Assembly (NCBI RefSeq): GCF_000014005.1
Contig: NC_008009.1
Location: forward strand, 682,001-746,000
Reading direction: 5' to 3'
Length of the DNA: 64,000 bases
From: Candidatus Koribacter versatilis Ellin345
GTDB lineage: Bacteria > Acidobacteriota > Terriglobia > Terriglobales > Acidobacteriaceae
Position numbers and translations under genes: made by a program. Shown one piece after another: positions 42,301-50,597 of the stretch. The notes beneath the pieces are model-generated. The model was not told the DNA's origin. It was given only the letters and a program-made list of their open reading frames with translations, and did not search any database. The stretch's first letter is position 1. Each line of letters starts with the position of its first letter.

Positions 42301-43986
42301 GTGCTCCTGGAACTGCGGGTCGAAAACTACGCCGTCATTGACAACGTGGTGGTGGAGTTTGCCCCGGGCCTGAACCTGCTCACCGGCGAAACCGGCGCCG
42401 GCAAGTCCATCCTGATAGATGCACTAACTCTGCTTCTCGGCGACAAGGCATCGGCGGATGTCATTCGCCACGGCACCGACAAAGCCGTCGTTGCCGCCGT
42501 TTTCGAGGCAGAGCCCGGCGGAATCGCCCCGGTCCTTGAAGAGAACGGCCTCGACGCCGAAGGCGACCAGATCATCCTCCGCCGCGAAATCACCGCCAAC
42601 GGCCGCGGCCGCGTGTTCATCAACAATCAGCCTGCAACCGTCAGCGTCCTGAAGCAACTCGCGCCGCACCTGGCCGTGATCCACGCCCAGAATGCGGCAG
42701 TCCTCGGCTTCGATCCTGCCTCACGCCTCGCGCTTCTCGATTCCTATGCCGGCGCGGACCTACACCCGACGACCGAAGCCCACGCGAAGTGGCGCGAAAT
42801 CACCGCACGCATCGCCGACCTCGAGCGCGACGAACAGGACCGCCTGCGCCTCCTCGACCTCTGGAAGTTCCAGCGCGAAGAAATCGACCAGGCTGATTTG
42901 AAGCCAGGCGAAGACGAGGCGCTCGAAGCTGAAAAGCGCGTTCTCGCCAACTCCGAACGTGTCTTCAGCGCCGCCATGGGCGCCTTCGACCATCTCTACG
43001 AGGCGGAAGGCTCTGCCTCCGAACAACTCAAAGCTGCGGCCAAGCAACTGGAAGACCTCGCGCGCTTGGACGAGAAATTTCGTGAGCAGGCCGCCGCCGT
43101 CGAATCCGCCCGGATCACCATCGAAGACATCGGCGTCTCCCTCCGCGATTATGCCGAAGGCATTCAAGCTTCCCCGGAACGGCTCGCGGAAATAGAAGAC
43201 CGACTCGCGCTGCTCGACCGCCTCAAGCGCAAATACGGCAAAGCTCTCGACGAAGTCATCGCCTACGGTGCCGACCTCGCGCGCAAGCTCAACGAGATGG
43301 AGAACAAAGACGAGGTCCTTCGCGTCCTGAAGAAAGATCTCGCGAAAGCCGCGGAAGCCTATCTCGACGCCGCGCGCACTCTCTCGCGCAAACGCTACGA
43401 CGCCGCCAAGAAGCTCGAGAAGATGGTCGAAACCGAGGTCAACGACCTCGCCATGAAAGCCCGCTTCAAGATCGAAATCGGTGGCACCGACGAAGAATCG
43501 AACTGGACCGCCAGCGGCTTCGACCAGGTGGCCTACATGATCTCCGCCAACCCCGGCGAACCGCTCGGCCCCGTCGAGCAGATCGCCAGCGGTGGCGAAC
43601 TCTCACGCGTCATGCTCGCGCTCAAAGCCAGCGTCGAGGCCGGCAAATCACGCAGCAAGAAAGACCCCGCCCACCAGCGCACCCTGGTCTTCGATGAAAT
43701 CGATACCGGCATCGGTGGCCGCGCCGCCGAAGCCGTCGGCAAGAAACTCAAAGCCCTCTCCAAAACCAAGCAGGTCCTCTGTATCACCCACCTCCCGCAA
43801 ATCGCCTCCTTCGCCGACCACCACTACCTGATCGAGAAGAAAGAAGCCTCGGGCCGCACCAAAACCACCGTCCGCCCCCTCGACCTCGAAGACCGCACCG
43901 AAGAAATCGCCCGCATGCTAAGCGGCGCCAAACTTACCGAAACCTCGCTAAAACACGCCGAACAGATGTTGAAGGCGAACGGCTGA
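42301..43986 (+). CDS. recN: DNA repair protein RecN
   Basis: A 561-aa SMC-like ATPase for double-strand-break repair. Walker A is GETGAGKSILIDAL near residue 30; the signature is IASGGELSRVMLALK and Walker B is TLVFDEIDTGIGG, with a coiled coil between. The start at GTG 42301 yields the canonical LELRVENYAVID; AAGGG lies upstream. I see no clear LexA box. Confidence 0.96.
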   Translation: MLLELRVENYAVIDNVVVEFAPGLNLLTGETGAGKSILIDALTLLLGDKASADVIRHGTDKAVVAAVFEAEPGGIAPVLEENGLDAEGDQIILRREITANGRGRVFINNQPATVSVLKQLAPHLAVIHAQNAAVLGFDPASRLALLDSYAGADLHPTTEAHAKWREITARIADLERDEQDRLRLLDLWKFQREEIDQADLKPGEDEALEAEKRVLANSERVFSAAMGAFDHLYEAEGSASEQLKAAAKQLEDLARLDEKFREQAAAVESARITIEDIGVSLRDYAEGIQASPERLAEIEDRLALLDRLKRKYGKALDEVIAYGADLARKLNEMENKDEVLRVLKKDLAKAAEAYLDAARTLSRKRYDAAKKLEKMVETEVNDLAMKARFKIEIGGTDEESNWTASGFDQVAYMISANPGEPLGPVEQIASGGELSRVMLALKASVEAGKSRSKKDPAHQRTLVFDEIDTGIGGRAAEAVGKKLKALSKTKQVLCITHLPQIASFADHHYLIEKKEASGRTKTTVRPLDLEDRTEEIARMLSGAKLTETSLKHAEQMLKANG

Positions 43987-44018
43987 TATAAACGGAAAAC
44001 ATCCCATTTCCGCCGCTT

Positions 44019-44074
44019 TTTCGATTTAAAAATTATTCATAAATCGAAATACTAGTGTTTATGCTAGTATTTCG
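44019..44074 (+). promoter_or_regulatory. Two overlapping perfect inverted repeats, candidate operators
   Basis: Repeat 1: TTTCGATTTA (44019-44028) mirrored by TAAATCGAAA (44040-44049). Repeat 2: CGAAATACTAG (44045-44055) mirrored by CTAGTATTTCG (44064-44074), an 11-bp arm with an 8-base spacer. They share CGAAA, giving three alternating copies of the CGAAA/TTTCG half-site. The stretch is far more AT-rich than its surroundings and ends two bases before a short open frame and the AbiEi-like gene, so it is probably the binding site of that regulator. Confidence 0.65.
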
Positions 44075-44076
44075 TT

Positions 44077-44178
44077 ATGAAACTTGGGGATCGCCAAGCG
44101 CATTACGAGACCCGCGGATTCGCGGAAAAGGACGCAGCCACGGTCGCCACGGTTCTGGCCGATTGGCTGGAGGACTAG
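44077..44178 (+). CDS. 33-codon open frame upstream of the AbiEi-like gene
   Basis: ATG 44077 to TAG 44178 encodes a 33-aa peptide starting MKLGDRQAHYETRGF and ending ADWLED. It begins two bases after the palindrome and ends two bases before the next start. The Shine-Dalgarno of the next gene (GGAGG 44169-44173) lies inside its last codons, so translation could be coupled. It may be a leader peptide, a truncated partner protein, or not expressed. Confidence 0.35.
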   Translation: MKLGDRQAHYETRGFAEKDAATVATVLADWLED

Positions 44179-44180
44179 CC

Positions 44181-44801
44181 ATGGATTGGGCAAAGTTCGT
44201 GACGGAGAAATCCCGCGAAGCCGCTGTCCTCGAACTCGATCAGGTCGCTGCGGAAGTCGGCGTCGATGTCGATGTGGCGCGACAAGGCTTGCTGCGCCAG
44301 GAGCAGCGCGGCTTGGTTGAGCACCTCGGAAAAGGTATTTTCTTGATCCGAACTTCGCGCGACACTTCGGGAAGAGAACTCATCAACCAGTTTCGGCCCG
44401 ATGCCTACCTGTCTCTCGAAAGCGTGCTACGAGAATCCGGTGTCTCCACCCAGTCGCCGAAATATCTGACGTGCATCACTACTGGCAGACGTGGCGAATT
44501 TCGTTCCAAGTCCTTCGCAGTCGTCTACAAACATATCTCCCCGAAACTCTTCTGGGGTTTCCACGAAAAGCGCACCCTCTACGGCTCATACAAAGTCGCC
44601 AATCCCGAGAAAGCCATCCTCGACTGGATCTACCTCGCACGCCAAAACGGCCAGCCCGCCGACACCGACGAATTCGAAATCTCCCAGATTGATCGCGGCA
44701 AGCTGCTCGACTACTCTCTGAAATATCCCAAGCCCGTCCAGCAGCAGATCAAGGACTTGCTCGCCGACTTCGCTGCCGGCCGTTCCGGTTCCCCCACCTA
44801 A
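44181..44801 (+). CDS. AbiEi-like antitoxin/transcriptional regulator, orphan
   Basis: A 206-aa protein. An N-terminal winged-helix-like region (VAAEVGVDVDVARQGLLRQE) leads to the domain typical of AbiEi-family antitoxins of type IV toxin-antitoxin systems (DAYLSLESVLRESGVSTQSP, then VANPEKAILDWIYLARQNG). Such proteins repress their own operon by binding inverted repeats, which fits the two palindromes upstream. The expected partner, an AbiEii-type nucleotidyltransferase toxin, is absent: the next gene is korA. It may be a decayed remnant or a domesticated regulator. The ATG at 44181 follows GGAGG at seven bases. Confidence 0.72.
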   Translation: MDWAKFVTEKSREAAVLELDQVAAEVGVDVDVARQGLLRQEQRGLVEHLGKGIFLIRTSRDTSGRELINQFRPDAYLSLESVLRESGVSTQSPKYLTCITTGRRGEFRSKSFAVVYKHISPKLFWGFHEKRTLYGSYKVANPEKAILDWIYLARQNGQPADTDEFEISQIDRGKLLDYSLKYPKPVQQQIKDLLADFAAGRSGSPT

Positions 44802-44932
44802 GTCCCTTTTACTCCGCTATTTCCCCGCTCACCGCCCGATGTCTCCCATTCAGCCCTCATGCCTAAACCCTAGTTCCCAGCCGCCGTATAATTGAACTAT
44901 CCCGCAGTGGGGAAAGATCGCAAAGGAACTAC

Positions 44933-46762
44933 ATGGCAACAACAGAAGTGACTGCGCCGTCGCTCGAGGCGCAGCGAACGCCCGTCGTAAACGACTTCAG
45001 CATTCAGGTCGCGACGGTCAACGGTTCAGGATCGCAATCGGCAAACACTGTTCTCCTCCGCACCATCTTCCAGATGGGCGTGCCCGTGTCGGGCAAAAAC
45101 CTCTTCCCGTCGAACATCGCCGGCCTGCCGACCTGGTACACCATTCGCGCCAGCAAAGACGGATTCGTCGCGCGCAAGAAGGAAATTGATTTCGTCGTCG
45201 CGATGAACCCTGAGACGGCGAAGGAAGACGTCCTCGCCCTGGAGCCTGGCGCCGCCGTTCTCTATGACGAGCCGCTGAACCTGAAAGACCTGCGCAGCGA
45301 TGTGACCTTCTACGCCGTCGCCTTCGACAAGATCGTCGCCGAGGTCTGCAAGGAAGCCAAACTCCGCAAGCTCGTCAAGAACATGATCTATGTCGGCGTG
45401 ATGGCGAAGCTGCTCGCACTCGACATGAAGGAAGTCGAGAAGGCAATCCGCAGGCAGTTCGCGACCAAGGTCAAGGCCGCCGATCTCAACTGGAACGCCG
45501 CGCAGGCCGGCCACGATTACGCCGTGCAAAATCTGCCGAAGCAGGACCCGTTCAAGATCGAGAGGATGAACAAGACCGAGGGACAGATCATCATTGACGG
45601 CAACGCCGCCGCCGCGCTTGGTGCGATGTTCGCGGGCGTGAGCGTCGTGACCTGGTATCCGATCACGCCGTCGTCGTCGCTGGTTGAGAACCTGATTGAA
45701 TACATGAAAGAGCACCGTCTCGATGCCGACGGCAAAGCGACCTTCGCCATCGTGCAAGCGGAAGATGAACTCGCCGCAGTCGGCATGGTGCTCGGCGGCG
45801 GATGGATGGGCGCCCGCGCCATGACCGCGACCGCCGGCCCCGGCATCAGCCTGATGGGTGAATTCACCGGCCTCGGATATTACGTCGAAGTGCCCGCCGT
45901 GATCTGGGACGTGCAGCGCGTCGGGCCTTCCACCGGCCTCCCGACCCGCACCGCACAAGGCGACATCATGAAGGTCGCGAATCTCTCGCATGGCGATGCT
46001 CGTCATCCGATGCTGTTCCCACACTCGGTGGCCGAGTGCTTCGAGTTCGCTGGGGCCGCATTCGATCTCGCGGAAACCTTGCAGACGCCGGTATTCGTAA
46101 TGAGCGATCTCGATCTCGGCATGAACAACTGGATGAGCGAGCCGTTCGCGTATCCCACCCAGCCGTTGAAACGCGGCAAGGTCCTGTCTGCCGAACAACT
46201 GACCCAGCTCGGCGGCTTCGCACGCTACAAAGACGTAGACGGCGACGGCATTCCCTATCGCACCGTGCCCGGCACGAAGCATCCGCAAGCTGCATGGTTC
46301 GCGCGTGGTAGCGGTCACAACGAGAAGTCGCAGTACACCGAACGTCCCGACGATTACGTCAACAACATGGACCGTCTGGCGCGTAAGTTCGCTACCGCGC
46401 GCAAGCTCGTACCGCAAGCCGACATCGTGCAGGATGGCGGCAAGGTCGGAATCATCGCCTACGGCACTTCTCATCACGCGATCGTCGAATCGCTCTCGCA
46501 GTTGCTGAAAGAGTACGGCGTCGGCCTTGACTACCTGCGGCTGAAGGGCTTCCCCTTCGGCGAGGAAGTGCACGACTACATCGCGCGCCATGATCGCGTG
46601 TACGTGGTTGACCAGAACCGCGATCACCAGATGTTCGACTTGCTCAAACTCGATATCAAACCGGAGCACGTAACCAAGCTCCGCAGCGTGCGCCACTATA
46701 ACGGGCTCCCCATTGATGCTCGGTCCGTCACTGACGCGATCCTGGCGCAGGAGGTGAAGTAA
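44933..46762 (+). CDS. korA: 2-oxoacid:ferredoxin oxidoreductase, fused gamma-alpha subunit
   Basis: A 609-aa subunit, probably of 2-oxoglutarate:ferredoxin oxidoreductase. The N-terminal gamma domain (about 20-195; VATVNGSGSQSANTVLLRTI) is fused to the alpha (pyrimidine-binding) domain (about 215-600; TWYPITPSSSLVENLIEYM, GPGISLMGEFTGLGYYVEVP). It feeds low-potential electrons to ferredoxin while converting 2-oxoglutarate to succinyl-CoA or the reverse. A TATAAT at 44887-44892 is the likely -10. The stop overlaps the korB start by one base. Confidence 0.93.
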   Translation: MATTEVTAPSLEAQRTPVVNDFSIQVATVNGSGSQSANTVLLRTIFQMGVPVSGKNLFPSNIAGLPTWYTIRASKDGFVARKKEIDFVVAMNPETAKEDVLALEPGAAVLYDEPLNLKDLRSDVTFYAVAFDKIVAEVCKEAKLRKLVKNMIYVGVMAKLLALDMKEVEKAIRRQFATKVKAADLNWNAAQAGHDYAVQNLPKQDPFKIERMNKTEGQIIIDGNAAAALGAMFAGVSVVTWYPITPSSSLVENLIEYMKEHRLDADGKATFAIVQAEDELAAVGMVLGGGWMGARAMTATAGPGISLMGEFTGLGYYVEVPAVIWDVQRVGPSTGLPTRTAQGDIMKVANLSHGDARHPMLFPHSVAECFEFAGAAFDLAETLQTPVFVMSDLDLGMNNWMSEPFAYPTQPLKRGKVLSAEQLTQLGGFARYKDVDGDGIPYRTVPGTKHPQAAWFARGSGHNEKSQYTERPDDYVNNMDRLARKFATARKLVPQADIVQDGGKVGIIAYGTSHHAIVESLSQLLKEYGVGLDYLRLKGFPFGEEVHDYIARHDRVYVVDQNRDHQMFDLLKLDIKPEHVTKLRSVRHYNGLPIDARSVTDAILAQEVK

Positions 46763-47802
46763 TGGCGACAACTTCCGCGCCACAACCCAAGACCAACCAC
46801 ATCGGCCTCACCGTACTCGACTATCGCGGCGGCAAAACCACGCTCTGCGCCGGTTGCGGCCACAACGCGATCAGCGAGCGCATCATTGACGCGATGTACG
46901 AAATGGGCGTTCAGCCCGAGGAAATCATCAAGATGAGCGGCATCGGCTGCTCCTCGAAGACGCCCGCGTACTTCATGTCGCGCTCGTTCAGCTTCAATTC
47001 CGTGCACGGGCGCATGCCCGCCGTTACCACCGGCGCGGTGCTGGCGAACCAGAAGATGATGGCGATCGGCATCTCCGGTGATGGCGACACCGCTTCCATC
47101 GGTATGGGCCAGTTCGTGCACCTCATGCGCCGCAACATCCCAATGATCTACATCATTGAGGACAACGGCGTGTACGGCCTCACCAAGGGTCAGTTCTCGG
47201 CAACCGCCGATATCGGCTCGAAGCTGAAGACCGGCGTCATCAACGATCTCCCGCCGATCGACACCTGCGCGCTGGCCATCATGATGGGCGCGACCTTCGT
47301 CGGCCGCTCCTTCAGCGGCGACAAGAAGCAGCTCCACACCATGCTCAAAGCCGCGATCGCCCACAAAGGCACCGCGATGCTCGACGTCATCTCGCCTTGC
47401 GTGACCTTCAACGATCACGAAGGCTCGACCAAGTCCTACAAGTTCATGAAGGACCACGAAGAGCCGCTGCACGACCTCAACTTCGTGCCGTACTTCGAAG
47501 AAATCAATGTGGATTACGACGAGGGCACCACGACCGCAGTGCAGATGCACGATGGCTCGAAGCTACTGCTCAAGAAGCTCGAGCACGACTACGATCCGAA
47601 GGACAAGATCAACGCCGTACATCGCATCATGGAGTCGCACAAAACCGGCGAGATGCTCACCGGCGTCTTCTACGTGAACCCCGACGCGCCAAGCTTCCTC
47701 GATCTCCTGAACATGACCGACACGCCGTTGGCGCAATTGCCGGAGTCCACGCTACGCCCGTCGAAGGCGACGCTCGAGGCGATCATGGAAGAGTATCGCT
47801 AA
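46762..47802 (+). CDS. korB: 2-oxoacid:ferredoxin oxidoreductase, beta subunit
   Basis: A 346-aa thiamine-diphosphate subunit. CAGCGHNAISERIID carries two Cys of the Fe-S site, and ISGDGDTASIGMGQF is the TPP/Mg motif; a conserved Cys lies in MSGIGCSSKT. No separate ferredoxin-like delta subunit is present, which is normal for the two-subunit bacterial Kor type. It is closed by a strong terminator. Confidence 0.94.
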   Translation: MATTSAPQPKTNHIGLTVLDYRGGKTTLCAGCGHNAISERIIDAMYEMGVQPEEIIKMSGIGCSSKTPAYFMSRSFSFNSVHGRMPAVTTGAVLANQKMMAIGISGDGDTASIGMGQFVHLMRRNIPMIYIIEDNGVYGLTKGQFSATADIGSKLKTGVINDLPPIDTCALAIMMGATFVGRSFSGDKKQLHTMLKAAIAHKGTAMLDVISPCVTFNDHEGSTKSYKFMKDHEEPLHDLNFVPYFEEINVDYDEGTTTAVQMHDGSKLLLKKLEHDYDPKDKINAVHRIMESHKTGEMLTGVFYVNPDAPSFLDLLNMTDTPLAQLPESTLRPSKATLEAIMEEYR

Positions 47803-47820
47803 ATTGTGTTCGTGATTCCA

Positions 47821-47846
47821 AAGCCTCCGGCGACGGAGGCTTTTGT
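47821..47846 (+). terminator. Intrinsic terminator of korA-korB
   Basis: AAGCCTCCG pairs with CGGAGGCTT around GCGA and runs into TTTTG. It lies 18 bases after the korB stop and five bases before the decayed minus-strand gene. Confidence 0.88.
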
Positions 47847-47850
47847 TCAT

Positions 47851-48189
47851 TTAGAACGCAAACGTCATCCGCGCATGACAACTCCGCCCCGGCATAAACG
47901 ACGTCCCTGAAAACAGTCCCGCAAAACTGATCAAATCAGCCGATCATTCAGGTTCTCAATATCGCCTTGCAGCCGCAGCGAGCGCCTCTCATGCTTCAAG
48001 TCCGACCTTCGGCGCGAGACCACCGCTGTCGTCCGTGTAAGTCGTGAGCCGATATTGATTTGCGGTGCTGATCAACCGCACCGAAAATTTCAGTCCCAGG
48101 CCTGCTTGGTAGTAGTTCAATGCCTCGATTTCAGTGCATTGTTGCCGGTAAATATTGATTCTGCACACATTCCAAAGCTGAAAATGCAA
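47851..48189 (-). pseudogene. 3' remnant of a TonB-dependent receptor gene
   Basis: On the minus strand an open frame (from 48189) reads beta-barrel-like sequence ending YRLTTYTDDSGGLAPKVGLE, then meets a stop at 47989. The sense continues in a second frame as RSLRLQGDIENLNDRL and, after another shift, as FAGLFSGTSFMPGRSCHARM and TFAF followed by TAA at 47851. The NL-x-DRL, FAGLFSGT and terminal aromatic residue are typical of the C-terminal end of TonB-dependent receptors in this phylum. At least two frameshifts and the missing 5' part mark it as a relic. The 47803-48288 gap is otherwise gene-free. Confidence 0.65.
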
Positions 48190-48288
48190 CCGCGGAATGT
48201 TGCGTCACGTCTGTTGTGTTAGGAGTACAATTCTCGCCCACGAAGAACCGTGGCAGCAGCGGTTTCAGTTTTTCCGCTGAGGGTAGGT

Positions 48289-49335
48289 ATGAACGTCCAT
48301 ATCAGTTACAAGGGTCTGGAAAAGACCCCCGACGTCGAATCCACCGTCAAACTACACCTGAAAAAACTGGAGCGCCGACTGCAGGTATTCCGGCCCGAGC
48401 TGGTCAGCCTGCATGGCAGTGTCCTGCAAAAGTCGCCACGAGCGGGGTTTGTGGTCGCCTTGAACCTCAAGCTCCCGACGACCGACATTGCGGCGGAACA
48501 GGCGAACCCAAATTCAGCAGTCGCGGTGAAGGCCGCGTTCGATTCCCTCATCGGCCAGATCTCGCGCCACAAAGGTGCGCTGCGCAACGAGCACGCCTGG
48601 CCGCGACGACAACAGGAACATGGTCGCAATGCGATCAGCGAAGTTCCCTTTGAAGACACGGTCGCAGCGATCAAGCCAGAGAGCGTGACCAACGAAGATG
48701 TGAGCAGCTACATCAACGCCAACCTGCCTCGACTGCGCCGGTTCGTGCAGCGCGAACTGCGGCATCGCGAACAAGATGAGAAGATCGCGCGCGGCTCGAT
48801 CTCGGTTGACGAAGTGATTGACGAAGCCATCGGCAACGCGTTGAGTGAGGCCTTTGAGCGGCCCGAGAAGATGCGCCTCGAGCCATGGCTCTATCGGCTG
48901 TCCACCGATGCGATCGATCGGCTCGCAGCCGGCGATTCCGGGGGCGGAAATATTCCACTGGACCGGCCCGACCGTTCGCGCGATGGCGAAGGCAGCGACG
49001 AAAACGTGCTCCAGTTCCACCAACCCGACGAAGATCTGTCGGCAATGAGCCTGACGTTCGACAAGAACATTTCCACGCCCGAAGACCTCGCGGCGAAGGA
49101 CGAGATGATTTCGCTCGTCGAACGCACGTTGCGCGATGCTGGGAGGAACGAACGCGAGGCTTTCATTCTTTTCACCATCGAGGGCTTCACCGTCGAAGAG
49201 ATTGCAGACATCACCCAGAAACCGGAAGAGGAGGTAAGAAAGAGCGTGCATTCCGCCCGTGAGTACTTGAAAGAGTTTTTGCCCGTGCGGGATCCGCTGA
49301 GTGACCGTTTGATCGAACACTCCAAAACGGCCTAA
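48289..49335 (+). CDS. HPF/RaiA - sigma-70-like fusion protein
   Basis: A 348-aa protein of two parts. Residues 1-105 read as a ribosome-hibernation (S30AE/HPF, RaiA) domain: MNVHISYKGLEKTPDVESTV, VKLHLKKLERRLQVF, and the closing AAFDSLIGQISRHKGALRNE. Such domains sit in the 30S mRNA channel and inactivate ribosomes. Residues about 134-213 resemble sigma region 2 (NLPRLRRFVQREL, then MRLEPWLYRLSTDAIDRLA), and 270-332 resemble region 4 (DAGRNEREAFILFTIEGFTV then EEIADITQKPEEEVRKSVHS). A Ser/Asp-rich linker (214-260) joins them. The start at ATG 48289 has GAGGGTAGG close upstream; a GTG at 48250 is also in frame. No anti-sigma gene is adjacent. Whether the sigma half binds RNA polymerase is unknown. 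Confidence 0.8.
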   Translation: MNVHISYKGLEKTPDVESTVKLHLKKLERRLQVFRPELVSLHGSVLQKSPRAGFVVALNLKLPTTDIAAEQANPNSAVAVKAAFDSLIGQISRHKGALRNEHAWPRRQQEHGRNAISEVPFEDTVAAIKPESVTNEDVSSYINANLPRLRRFVQRELRHREQDEKIARGSISVDEVIDEAIGNALSEAFERPEKMRLEPWLYRLSTDAIDRLAAGDSGGGNIPLDRPDRSRDGEGSDENVLQFHQPDEDLSAMSLTFDKNISTPEDLAAKDEMISLVERTLRDAGRNEREAFILFTIEGFTVEEIADITQKPEEEVRKSVHSAREYLKEFLPVRDPLSDRLIEHSKTA

Positions 49336-49386
49336 CAAAAACATAAAACAACAAGGCCTTCACGGTAAAAACAGGAGACTGAAGGA

Positions 49387-50553
49387 ATGATCACGCGGGA
49401 CGAAATTCGCGAGATATCGGAAATCTATTCTCCTGAGGGTTGCGCCCTCACGTTCTACTACCAGCCTGCCCTCCCACTCGATAAATCCCATCGCCACGAA
49501 GCAATCCTGGTCAAGGACCTGGTGCGATCGGCACTCGCGGAATCTGAGAAGCACGGCCGAAATGACTGCGCGCGGCAGGACCTCGAACGCATTCTCGGCA
49601 TGGCCGACCAATTCCAGGGAAACAGCCGGCAGGCGAAGGCGATCTTCGCCTGTTATCACCGCGGCATCTGGCGCGAATACGATTTGCCGCCGATGCTCAC
49701 CAGAACGCAGCTGGTGGTGAACTCACGCTTCCATCTCAAGCCGCTGGCGCCGTTGCTCGAAGCCAAGCCGCGCGTGCTGGTGGCAGCGATTGACCGCACC
49801 AAGGCGCGCATCTTCGAACTCGCCGACGAGAAGATCGTGGAGAAGCAGGATTTCTTCACCGGCCTTCCGCGGAAAGGGAAGAGCGACGGATTCGCCGGTT
49901 ATGACGGCGGCCACGCCGAGCGCCGCGAGTTGAACGATGCGATGGCGCACTTCAAAACCGTCGCCGACTTTCTGCTTGCGTACACGCAACGCAGCGGTAT
50001 CGAACGCGTAGCGATCGGGTGCCGCGACGAAATCTGGTCGGAGATCAAGCCGAACCTGCACAAGTACACGCTCGATCGCCTGGTCGGCCACTTCCGGGTG
50101 GATGCGAAAGTTGTTTTGCCCGCCGAGGTGAAGGAGAAAGTTGACTATCTGCTCGCCGAGGATGACGGCCGCAAAAAACTCGACTTGCTGCGCGAGGTGA
50201 TCGGTGAAGCCGGACGCAACGGTCGAGGTGCGCTCGGCTTGCGTCGCGTTCTTCGCTCGCTGGAGATGGGCGAGGTGCAGACGCTGCTGCTCGAAGATAA
50301 GTTTGCGGCGCCGGGAGTACAGTGCACCAACTGCAACCACATCGACATCAACATGTCGCATTCATGCGGGGTGTGCGGGAACCCGACGATTGCGATTGAG
50401 GATGTTGCCGATCCGTTGCTGGCACGCGCGATGGCCGCGGGAATCGATCTTCACTACCTGCCGGCCAACGGTGAACTGGACCGCGTAGGAAGAATCGCGG
50501 CACTGCTGCGGTTCCGGGCGGACCAGAACACGTCGATGAAGCTCGCGGTATAG
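49387..50553 (+). CDS. eRF1-like (baeRF-type) protein with GGH loop and zinc ribbon
   Basis: A 388-aa protein with the three-part layout of archaeal/eukaryotic release factor 1. The middle domain starts RVLVAAIDRTKARIFEL (about residue 129), the hallmark opening of bacterial eRF1-like (baeRF) families. The loop equivalent to GGQ reads GYDGGHAERR (GGH at 174-176). The third, L7Ae-like part (about 255-388) contains a zinc ribbon (C313, C316, C327, C330). The Gln of GGQ is central to peptidyl-tRNA hydrolysis, so activity is uncertain; a ribosome-rescue or ribosome-binding role is inferred. It follows the HPF-sigma gene by 51 bases without a terminator, behind GAAGGA. Confidence 0.75.
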   Translation: MITRDEIREISEIYSPEGCALTFYYQPALPLDKSHRHEAILVKDLVRSALAESEKHGRNDCARQDLERILGMADQFQGNSRQAKAIFACYHRGIWREYDLPPMLTRTQLVVNSRFHLKPLAPLLEAKPRVLVAAIDRTKARIFELADEKIVEKQDFFTGLPRKGKSDGFAGYDGGHAERRELNDAMAHFKTVADFLLAYTQRSGIERVAIGCRDEIWSEIKPNLHKYTLDRLVGHFRVDAKVVLPAEVKEKVDYLLAEDDGRKKLDLLREVIGEAGRNGRGALGLRRVLRSLEMGEVQTLLLEDKFAAPGVQCTNCNHIDINMSHSCGVCGNPTIAIEDVADPLLARAMAAGIDLHYLPANGELDRVGRIAALLRFRADQNTSMKLAV

Positions 50554-50572
50554 ACTGACGATTTTTTCGCCG

Positions 50573-50597
50573 AGGCGCGGGGCCACCCGCGCCTTTG
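50573..50597 (+). terminator. Terminator of the HPF-sigma / eRF1-like operon
   Basis: AGGCGCGGG (50573-50581) pairs with CCCGCGCCT (50586-50594) around GCCA, followed by TTG. The U-tract is short but the 9-bp GC-rich stem lies 20 bases after the stop. Confidence 0.6.

Noticed and set aside
44181-44932. A type IV toxin gene next to the AbiEi-like regulator
   Set aside because: The 131 bases up to korA contain no frame long enough, and the preceding frame is only 33 codons.
45026-46783. Long minus-strand open frame of about 585 codons
   Set aside because: It is the mirror of korA, which carries clear family motifs; the antisense product has none.
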